Shown: positions 23,344 through 29,257 of the stretch, piece after piece
How positions within the stretch are numbered: position 1 is the stretch's first letter
How the letters are laid out: every line of letters begins with the position of its first letter
Origin: CAZRDB01 sp964598695
GTDB taxonomy: Bacteria; Armatimonadota; Zipacnadia; UBA1398
Direction of reading: 5' to 3'
Assembly (NCBI GenBank): GCA_964598695.1
Contig: CAZRDB010000045.1
Span: 1-29,257, forward strand
DNA length: 29,257 nucleotides
Notes under the pieces: model-generated
The model's input: the letters and a program-made list of their open reading frames with translations, nothing else
What the model was told of the DNA's origin: nothing
Databases searched by the model: none
Program-made: the position numbers and the translations under genes

Positions 23344-25493
23344 AGGCATCGACGCTCCTCGCTCGGGCGATCGTCCTCGGTCTCTCCGTCGCATTCGGGC
23401 TCGTCCTGGTCGGCTGCGGAGCTTCGGGGATCGACTCGCGGAGTGGGGGCGTCGACTCCGGCGCGACGACCGATCCGGGGGGGACGATCCCGGCGGGCAT
23501 GGGGGCCCTCAACTTCACGGTCAACTGGCCCCAGCCCGAGGCGGAGGCCCGTCTCATCCCCACCGGCACCCAGCAGGTTGTCGTGACCGTTCAGGAGTCG
23601 ACGGCCTCCACACCGGAAGCAACGCTGGTGATCCTCCGCACCGACGTGGTCAGCGGCCGGGTCTCGAAGCAGCTCCTGGTCCGCAGTTCGGACGCCAAGG
23701 TGGTCACCGTCAACGCGCTCGACGGGGCCGGGGAGGTCCTCTCCACGGCCACCCAGACCGTCGTGGTTCGCGAGGGCGAGCGCACCCATCTCGCGATGGC
23801 GCTGGAGCCGACCGGCGTCACGGCGCCGGTCGTGGCCGCGTGGGCGACGCCCGATCTGGTCGCCCAGGGCGAGAGCGTCGGGCTCTCGGGAACGGCCGTC
23901 TCGACCTACGGCACGATCGCGCGGTACCAGTGGGATCGTGACGGCGACGGGGTCTTCGAGTACCAGAGCACGACCTCGCCCGACACCGCGATCACCGCCC
24001 CCGTCGGCACGCACATGGCGACCTTCCGCGCGACCGACAACGACGGGCTCTCCACCGACGCCATGGTCGCCTACACGGTCTCGGCGCCGACCGCACCCAC
24101 GTGGGGCGAGATCCCGGCCACGGTCACGGCGACGGTCGGGCAGCCGTCGGCGGAGATCTCCCTCCCCTACACCATCGGCCTCCCCGCGAGCCCATGCAGC
24201 CTGACCGTCTCGCCAGCCACCGTCACCTGGACGGAGACCGCGGCAGCGGTCTCGGCCTTCAACGGCACGCTCCGGGCGACCGACCCGACCTTCGTCGGGA
24301 CCATCGACGTGACCCTGACACTCGAGGACGGCCTCGGCCGCACGGCCGTGGCGACGACCCAGCTCGTGGTCGGCCAAGGCCGCGAGTGGACCTGGTTCGT
24401 CTGGGTGGCGGGCGCCAACAACCTCGAAGACAACGCATTCGAAGACATCAACGAGATGGAGCAGTGCGTCTACGACAACCGGGTCCAGGTTCTGGCGATG
24501 GTCGACACCACGGCTTCCCAGGGCACGCACGAGGGCTGGGAGGGCCATGCGTTCCGGTACGCGATCCGCACCGACTCCTCGGTGACCCACATCACGAGCC
24601 CCTCCACCGACATGGGCGCGCTCGACTCCGGCGACTGGACCGAGCTGCGTGACTTCATCGCGTGGGGCGTGGCAACCTACCCGGCGAACCGCTACGGCCT
24701 GATCCTGTGGGACCACGGCGACGGCTTCCGGGGCCGCGGGGTTCGCGACCGCCTGACCAAGGGCGTCTGCTGGGACGACGACTCGGGCTCGTACATCACG
24801 ACGGCGCAGATGGCGCAGGTCTGCACCGCTTTCCCGGGCGGCCGCGCCGACATCATCGCCTGCGATGCCTGCCTCATGGGCATGGTCGAGGTCGCCTACG
24901 AGGTCAAAGATGTCTGCGACTACTTCGTCGGCTCCGAGGAACTGGAGCCCGGTGACGGCTACGAGTACAATGACATGTTCACGCGGATCCGCAACGACGC
25001 GCTTCGCGGCAGCAGCCGTGTCGCGACCGACATGGTCGACTCCTACGGCGCCTACTACGGGTCGGTCGGCTACGGCGACGAGACCCTCGCGGCGGTGGAC
25101 ACGGCGGCACTCGACGACGTTGCCGCGGCGGCCAGCGCTTTCGCGAACATCGCCATCTCGAACTGGTCTGGCGGCACGCCCTCGGAGTGGGAACTGACGC
25201 TCGACGCGGTGACGAAGTTCGGCGATCCGGAGTTCGTCGATCTCTACGACCTCGGCTCGCAGGCGATGGGCCACTTCAGCCTCTCGGCGCTCCAGTCGGC
25301 CGCGACCGAGCTGCGCCAGGCGACCGCCAGCGCCGTCGAGGCGAGCTGGGCCGGCGACTACTACCCCGAGGCCCATGGGCTGGCGATCTGGGCGCCGCAG
25401 AGCGATTCGGACACCGCGATGGGCGTCTACGACGGCCTCAAGTGGGCGGCCGACACCTCGTGGGACGAGTTCCTGCAGGTGGCCGCGCCCTGA
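23340..25493 (+). CDS. Clostripain-family (C11) cysteine peptidase lipoprotein with PKD-like domain
   Basis: 717 aa. A lipoprotein signal with a proper lipobox (LVLVGC, Cys26) is followed by a Gly, Ser and Asp rich tether. Next come a beta-sandwich (about 55-160), a PKD-like domain (about 165-245, RYQWDRDGDGVFEY) and another Ig-like region (250-345). The C11 peptidase domain runs from about 349: WTWFVWVAGANNLEDNAFED, catalytic His459 in LILWDHGDG and Cys511 in IACDACLMGMVEVAYE. Both catalytic residues are present. Clostripain-type enzymes cleave after Arg or Lys; specificity here is unknown. The ATG lies within the previous gene's stop (ATGA) and has GGAGG eight or nine bases upstream. The whole protein should sit on the outer face of a membrane. 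A symmetric terminator follows. Confidence 0.9.
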   Translation: MKASTLLARAIVLGLSVAFGLVLVGCGASGIDSRSGGVDSGATTDPGGTIPAGMGALNFTVNWPQPEAEARLIPTGTQQVVVTVQESTASTPEATLVILRTDVVSGRVSKQLLVRSSDAKVVTVNALDGAGEVLSTATQTVVVREGERTHLAMALEPTGVTAPVVAAWATPDLVAQGESVGLSGTAVSTYGTIARYQWDRDGDGVFEYQSTTSPDTAITAPVGTHMATFRATDNDGLSTDAMVAYTVSAPTAPTWGEIPATVTATVGQPSAEISLPYTIGLPASPCSLTVSPATVTWTETAAAVSAFNGTLRATDPTFVGTIDVTLTLEDGLGRTAVATTQLVVGQGREWTWFVWVAGANNLEDNAFEDINEMEQCVYDNRVQVLAMVDTTASQGTHEGWEGHAFRYAIRTDSSVTHITSPSTDMGALDSGDWTELRDFIAWGVATYPANRYGLILWDHGDGFRGRGVRDRLTKGVCWDDDSGSYITTAQMAQVCTAFPGGRADIIACDACLMGMVEVAYEVKDVCDYFVGSEELEPGDGYEYNDMFTRIRNDALRGSSRVATDMVDSYGAYYGSVGYGDETLAAVDTAALDDVAAAASAFANIAISNWSGGTPSEWELTLDAVTKFGDPEFVDLYDLGSQAMGHFSLSALQSAATELRQATASAVEASWAGDYYPEAHGLAIWAPQSDSDTAMGVYDGLKWAADTSWDEFLQVAAP

Positions 25494-25519
25494 GCCGGGG
25501 CGAGCACTCCACAACGCGC

Positions 25520-25547
25520 AGAGGCCGGAGGATCTCCTCCGGCCTCT
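25520..25547. terminator. Symmetric stem between convergent genes
   Basis: A 28-bp perfect palindrome (AGAGGCCGGAGGA and its complement around TC) lies between the clostripain-family gene (plus) and gpmA (minus), 26-27 bp from each stop. The U-tracts are weak (TTGT on the plus side, TTGT on the minus side after a few bases), but the position and strength suggest bidirectional termination. Confidence 0.7.
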
Positions 25548-25574
25548 TGTCGTGTACGGGGCTCGTGTCCGCCG

Positions 25575-26321
25575 CTACTTGGCCTTGCCCTGGTTGGCGA
25601 CGGCCTGCATCGCCTTCGCGACGGCCTCCGGGTCGCCGAGGTACTGGCTGCGGACCGGTCGCAACAGCTCGTCGAGTTCGTAGAGCAGCGGGATGCCGGT
25701 CGGGATGTTCATCGAGACGATCTTCTCGTCGCTCACCTCGTCGAGGTACTTGACCAGCGCGCGGAGGCTGTTGCCGTGCGCGGCGATGATGACGCGCTTG
25801 CCGCTGCGGATCGTCGGGGCGATCGTCCCGTGCCAGTAGGGCAGGAAGCGCTCGACGGTGTCCTTGAGGCACTCGGTGAGCGGTAGCTCCTCCTCGGAGA
25901 GGTCGGCGTAGCGGGGATCGGCGCCCGGGTAGCGCTCATCGCCCTTCTCGAGCGGCGGAGGCGGGATGTCGTAGCTGCGGCGCCACACGAGCACCTGCTC
26001 CTCGCCGAACTTCGCGGCGGTCTCCGACTTGTTGAGCCCCTGGAGGGCGCCATAGTGGCGCTCGTTGAGACGCCAGGTGTTGATGACGGGGATCCACATG
26101 AGGTCCATCTCGTCGAGCGCGGTCCAGAGCGTACGGACCGCGCGCTTGAGGACAGAGGTGTAGGCGATGTCGAACGCAAGCCCGGCCTCGCGCAGGACGG
26201 CGCCGGCCTGACGAGCCTCTTCGCGCCCCTTCTCGGAGAGGTCCACATCGGTCCAGCCCGTGAAGCGGTTCTCCTTGTTCCAGACACTCTCGCCGTGTCG
26301 GAGCAGTACGAGCTTGTGCAT
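25575..26321 (-). CDS. gpmA: 2,3-bisphosphoglycerate-dependent phosphoglycerate mutase
   Basis: A 248-aa glycolytic enzyme interconverting 3- and 2-phosphoglycerate in the cytosol. Seen: the phospho-acceptor LVLLRHGESVWN (His9), ENRFTGWTDVDLSEKG, TSVLKRAVRTLW, RLNERHYGALQGLNK and the second histidine in IIAAHGNSLRAL (His182). Together these are diagnostic of the cofactor-dependent family. The length is normal (E. coli GpmA 250). The start at 26321 matches family N-termini and has an AGGGG-type site upstream; the frame is open further to 26414, but that part holds the promoter. It is transcribed alone from the promoter at 26386-26414. Confidence 0.97.
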   Translation of the reverse strand: MHKLVLLRHGESVWNKENRFTGWTDVDLSEKGREEARQAGAVLREAGLAFDIAYTSVLKRAVRTLWTALDEMDLMWIPVINTWRLNERHYGALQGLNKSETAAKFGEEQVLVWRRSYDIPPPPLEKGDERYPGADPRYADLSEEELPLTECLKDTVERFLPYWHGTIAPTIRSGKRVIIAAHGNSLRALVKYLDEVSDEKIVSMNIPTGIPLLYELDELLRPVRSQYLGDPEAVAKAMQAVANQGKAK

Positions 26322-26385
26322 GGGTCGACACCCCTTGTCTTCGCGGTGTGCCCTCGAGCCGCCGCTGGGCCGGAGGGCTTGCGAG

Positions 26386-26414
26386 ACAGTACCGCATTCC
26401 CCCCGACTCCGCAA
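26386..26414 (-). promoter_or_regulatory. Sigma-70-like promoter of gpmA
   Basis: On the minus strand TTGCGG (26414-26409), a 17-bp spacer and TACTGT (26391-26386). The predicted start is near 26379, giving a leader of about 58 nt. The -35 resembles those of the thr operon and the CvpA-family gene. Confidence 0.65.
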
Positions 26415-26524
26415 CGTCTCGGGCCCCCAGGAGAGAGGACTCCGCGCACCGTCGTCCGAAGGCCATGGCGGGCGTATGGGGGATGGCGCGCCGACGGAGG
26501 ACCCGTCCGATCCGGAGGAGCCCG

Positions 26525-27898
26525 ATGCCGAAGCAAGTGAGCGCGCAGGAAGCGGTCTCGCACGTGCGGTCGTTCGACGTGGTCTGGGTGCACTCCAACG
26601 CGAACAACCCCGCGGTTCTGCTGGAGGCGCTCGCGCAGCGAGGAGCGGACCTCGAGGGGGTCGAGATGATCCACCTCCTCACGATCGGGGCCGCGCCGCA
26701 CCTCGCGGCGGGGCTGGAGCGCGCGTTCGTGCACCGCGCCTTCTTCATGGGCGCCAACGCGCGCGAGGCCGTCAACAGCGGACGCGGCTTCTACCACCCC
26801 TGCCACCTCTCCCGGTATGCCGAGATGGTCGTCGAGCGCGAGCCCACCGTGGGGCTGCTCCACGTCTCGCCGCCGCGCAGGGGCTGCTACAGCCTGGGCG
26901 CCTCGGTCGAGGCCGCCCCGGAGGCGTTGGCCTCCATCCGCCGCCACGGGGGCATCGTGATCGCCCAGGTCAACCCCCGCATGCCCTTCACCCACGGGAG
27001 CGCGTTCGTGCGCGAGGAGGAGATCGACTACGTCGTGGAGGTCGACGAGGCGATCCCCGAGGCCCCCCCCGCGGCGTGGAACGACAGCCAGCGGCGGATC
27101 GGCGAGCTGATCGCCGAGTACCTCATCGAGGATGGCAGCACCCTGCAGGTCGGGATCGGCGCGGTGCCGGACGCGGCCGTCGCGATGGCGATGGAGCTGG
27201 GCCGCAAGGACCTCGGGGTGCACACCGAGCTGTACACGGAGAGCCTGATGCGGGCGCAGTTGGCCGGGGTGATCAACAACCGGCGCAAGGCGATCAACCG
27301 CGACTACTCCGTCGCCGGGCTGTTCCTCGGCACCCGCCAGCTCTATGAGTACATCCACGACAACCCCTCGGTGCAGGGGTGGCCCAACGCCTACACGAAC
27401 GACGCGCGCAACATCTCCGCCAACCCCGACGTGGTGGCGATCAACAGCGCGATCGGCGTCGACCTCAACGGCAGCGTGTTCGCCGACTCGCTGGCCGCGC
27501 ACCGGATCTACTCCGGCTACGGCGGCCAGTGCGACTTCATGCGCGGCGCGGCCTTCGTCGGCCCCACCGGGAAGCCGGGCAAGGGGATCATCGCGCTGGA
27601 ATCGACCTACGAGAAGCACGGCGAGACCCGCTCCAAGATCACCTGCCTCCACCCTGCGGGGATGAACATCACGGTCAATGCCGCCGACCCGGCCTACGTC
27701 GTGACGGAGTACGGGATCGTCCGGCTCACCGGCTTGGCCCTCGGCGAGCGGATGCCGGCCCTCTGCGCGATCGCCCACCCCCGGTTCCGCGACCAACTCC
27801 GGGAGGAGTCGCTCGAGGCGGGCGGGATCTGCCGGTACGTCTCGCCCCGCACACGCCAGCGCGGGCTGCCGGACGGCGTGCTGGTGCAGGTCGAGTAG
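26525..27898 (+). CDS. Acetyl-CoA hydrolase / 4-hydroxybutyrate CoA-transferase family protein
   Basis: A 457-aa CoA-transferase of the acetyl-CoA hydrolase/transferase family, which moves CoA between acyl groups such as acetate, butyrate, 4-hydroxybutyrate or succinate. Seen: a Rossmann-like start (VVWVHSNANNPAVLLEAL), DGSTLQVGIGAVPDAV-like segment at about 200, the candidate catalytic Glu235 in LGVHTELYTESL, INSAIGVDLNGSVFADS, the family signature SGYGGQCDFMRGA, and YVVTEYGIVRLTG. The start ATG 26525 has GGAGGAG four bases upstream; the open frame before it (to 26348) is Arg-rich and overlaps the gpmA promoter. It is divergent from gpmA and convergent with the next gene, only 3 bp away. The exact acyl substrate cannot be told. 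Confidence 0.9.
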   Translation: MPKQVSAQEAVSHVRSFDVVWVHSNANNPAVLLEALAQRGADLEGVEMIHLLTIGAAPHLAAGLERAFVHRAFFMGANAREAVNSGRGFYHPCHLSRYAEMVVEREPTVGLLHVSPPRRGCYSLGASVEAAPEALASIRRHGGIVIAQVNPRMPFTHGSAFVREEEIDYVVEVDEAIPEAPPAAWNDSQRRIGELIAEYLIEDGSTLQVGIGAVPDAAVAMAMELGRKDLGVHTELYTESLMRAQLAGVINNRRKAINRDYSVAGLFLGTRQLYEYIHDNPSVQGWPNAYTNDARNISANPDVVAINSAIGVDLNGSVFADSLAAHRIYSGYGGQCDFMRGAAFVGPTGKPGKGIIALESTYEKHGETRSKITCLHPAGMNITVNAADPAYVVTEYGIVRLTGLALGERMPALCAIAHPRFRDQLREESLEAGGICRYVSPRTRQRGLPDGVLVQVE

Positions 27899-27901
27899 GG
27901 G

Positions 27902-28828
27902 TCAGCGCCCCAGGTGGAGGGCGCGCCGATGGGCCTCGATCTGCTCGAGGAGCTTCGTGAGGTCCTCGGCATGTAGGGCCCCAGCGAGCCGGGCGCGGCG
28001 GCGCAGCCGCTCGTCGCAGACGAACAGCACGGGAGTGCCCTCGATCCCCGCCGCAGCGAGGAAGGCGGAGGCGTCGCGGCGCGCGTCGATGATCCCGAAC
28101 GGCCGCCCTGCCTGCATGGCGGCCATCGCGTCGGCGGGACCGAAGGGCCGCTCGACCTGGCCCTCCTTCTCCGGCGGCAGCAGGACGCCGACCACCTCGG
28201 CCTCGGGCGGAGCGTTCGCCAGCACCCGCAGGTCGGAGCGCACCGATTCGTCGCGCGTGCGGAAGGCGTAGACGAACACCCACTTCCTGCCGGCGCGCGG
28301 CGGAACCGGCGAATACTCCTCGGTCCCGTCGCCGCCCCACGCGCCGCCACGGACGGGGGGCAGCAGGCCCTGGTCGATGGGCGCGGCGCCCACCGAGGCA
28401 TCCGATGCCAGTGCCGCGCCGGTCCAGGTGCCCGTGGGGTCGGTGACCGTGCCCCGCGCGGGGTCGTAGGTCCACTCCGGCCGCCCGCTCGCAGGGTTGG
28501 GGGGCACCGTCTCGAGGCACGCGCCCCCGGCCTGCCCCTGGGCCGCCTCGGCAGTCAGTTCCTCGAGCGAGGCGGGCAGCCGCCCGGTGTCGGCTCGGTA
28601 GGCCTCCACGGCCGCGGCGATCCGGCGCGCGTCGCGCTCGACGTCCTCGGCGGCGCGCTGGGCGGCGGCCTCTCGGTAGGCCGAACGGCCGGCCCGTGCG
28701 AGGGCGGGGATCACCAGCGCGAGCAGCGCGGCCACAAGGACGATCGCGACCCAGCAGCCAAGGCCCAGGCCGCCGCGCGTCGGCGCGGCGCCGATCCCCC
28801 TGGTCTCCCCGTCCACCCGTTCGGTCAC
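27902..28828 (-). CDS. Membrane-anchored pseudopilin-like / thioredoxin-like fusion protein
   Basis: 308 aa. A short cytosolic end (about 20 residues) and one membrane helix (GCWVAIVLVAALLALVIPAL, about 24-43) lead straight into a long helix and AAVEAYRADTGRLPASLEEL (about 72-92) with WTYDPARGTV. This is the layout of type II secretion/type IV pseudopilins such as GspG, but without a GFTLIE cleavage motif. From about residue 175 a thioredoxin-like fold follows (KWVFVYAFRTRDE, EVVGVLLPP, GIIDARRDASAFLAAAGIEG, TPVLFVCDERL with the cis-Pro loop). The CxxC pair is missing at its expected place (FRTRDES), so it is unlikely to be a redox enzyme. GTG 28828 begins 2 bp after the upstream stop, with GGGAGG about eleven bases before; a GTG at 28864 is an alternative. 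It shares an operon with the ubiB-type gene. Confidence 0.75.
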   Translation of the reverse strand: MTERVDGETRGIGAAPTRGGLGLGCWVAIVLVAALLALVIPALARAGRSAYREAAAQRAAEDVERDARRIAAAVEAYRADTGRLPASLEELTAEAAQGQAGGACLETVPPNPASGRPEWTYDPARGTVTDPTGTWTGAALASDASVGAAPIDQGLLPPVRGGAWGGDGTEEYSPVPPRAGRKWVFVYAFRTRDESVRSDLRVLANAPPEAEVVGVLLPPEKEGQVERPFGPADAMAAMQAGRPFGIIDARRDASAFLAAAGIEGTPVLFVCDERLRRRARLAGALHAEDLTKLLEQIEAHRRALHLGR

Positions 28829-28830
28829 GG

Positions 28831-29257
28831 CTACTTCAGCCTCCCACTGGTGAGGATGTTCCACAGCAGCACGCCGCCCAGGACGCCGGAGACGCCGAAC
28901 GCGACGATCCCGAACAGCGAGACGCCGAGCAGCTTGGGGCCCACCTCGGCCTGGACGAGGATCGACGAGCCGACGATGCTGGCCGAGACGATCAGGCTGT
29001 AGGCCAGCCGGTTCGCGATCTTGTCGAGGTGTTCGCCGAACTCGTCGAGCCCCGCGTGCTGTACGGTGGTGACGAACTGCCCGTGGGCGAGCTTCATCAG
29101 GATCTGCGAGAGCGAACGCGGCGCCACCTGCGCGAGCTTCCAGAGATCCCCGGCGGAGGCGATGCCCGCTGCGGTCAGGGCGGTCGGAGTGAGACCGTGC
29201 AGGGCGCTCCGAACTAGGAGGCCGTCGACGAGATCGAGCACCTCGAAGGAGGGAGCG
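28831..29257 (-). CDS. ubiB: UbiB/ABC1 (AarF) family kinase-like protein, C-terminus only
   Basis: The last 141 residues of a protein that enters from the right edge; the frame is open to the edge. The end matches the UbiB/ABC1 family: an amphipathic stretch (SQILMKLAHGQF), GLDEFGEHLDKIANRLAYSL, then two closely spaced membrane helices (IVSASIVGSSILVQAEVGP and LFGIVAFGVSGVLGGVLLW), ending in NILTSGRLK. Family members are atypical kinases/ATPases needed for isoprenoid quinone synthesis or lipid homeostasis. The kinase core is outside the window, so its completeness is unknown. The pseudopilin/thioredoxin-like gene follows 2 bp after its stop. Confidence 0.8.
   Translation of the reverse strand, partial: APSFEVLDLVDGLLVRSALHGLTPTALTAAGIASAGDLWKLAQVAPRSLSQILMKLAHGQFVTTVQHAGLDEFGEHLDKIANRLAYSLIVSASIVGSSILVQAEVGPKLLGVSLFGIVAFGVSGVLGGVLLWNILTSGRLK

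Noticed and set aside
26348..26524. Upstream start for the CoA-transferase family gene
   Set aside because: The extra residues are Arg/Pro rich, overlap the gpmA promoter and are not family-like; ATG 26525 has GGAGGAG in place.

Overview
The window is very GC-rich bacterial DNA, with third codon positions almost all G or C, and gene-dense on both strands. Two runs of ten Ns show that it is a scaffold from a draft or metagenome assembly. The gene set includes two-subunit glycyl-tRNA synthetase, a Spo0H/SigH-type sigma factor, a fused aspartokinase-homoserine dehydrogenase, clostripain-family and BACON-like lipoproteins, and secreted glycosidases. This suggests a heterotrophic, polysaccharide-using bacterium from a poorly cultured lineage; Armatimonadota-like candidate phyla would fit, but this is inference and the phylum cannot be fixed from the window.

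Layout. Positions 1-4.8 kb are on the minus strand: a CvpA-family membrane protein with its own promoter and a strong terminator, then sigH, then glyQ-glyS, then the start of a membrane protein cut by the left edge. Next come a Memo-family gene (amrB, minus), and on the plus strand a PH/GRAM-like protein, an MgtC-family membrane protein, a hairpin-rich leader and a pentapeptide-repeat protein interrupted by gap 1. From 8.1 to 15.1 kb lies a carbohydrate locus: a secreted clan GH-A-like glycosidase with a CBM9-like tail (interrupted by gap 2), a LytTR response regulator, a PAS-PAS histidine kinase and a GH76-like enzyme. At 15.2-17.2 kb a minus-strand pair of exported proteins of unknown function is bracketed by two identical 43-bp direct repeats.

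Positions 17.4-22.2 kb hold a compact threonine operon (AK-HSD fusion, thrB, thrC). Its promoter sits so close to the start codon that the mRNA is probably leaderless. From 22.3 to 25.5 kb two translationally coupled lipoprotein genes encode an Ig/BACON-like protein and a PKD-clostripain peptidase. The right end holds gpmA (minus), an acetyl-CoA hydrolase/CoA-transferase family gene (plus), a pseudopilin-like/thioredoxin-like fusion (minus) and the C-terminus of a UbiB/ABC1 kinase-like protein (minus, cut by the edge).

Main points for follow-up. (1) Gap 2 looks false: the 114 bp to its left are a noisy copy of the sequence to its right, and deleting them restores one reading frame. (2) The aspartokinase has lost most of its KFGGTS signature. 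(3) Three promoters share a TTGC-type -35 box and 17-bp spacing. (4) The 43-bp repeats flank an unrecognised secreted operon. (5) The coupled surface lipoprotein/protease pair and the pseudopilin-thioredoxin fusion are the best candidates for undescribed biology.
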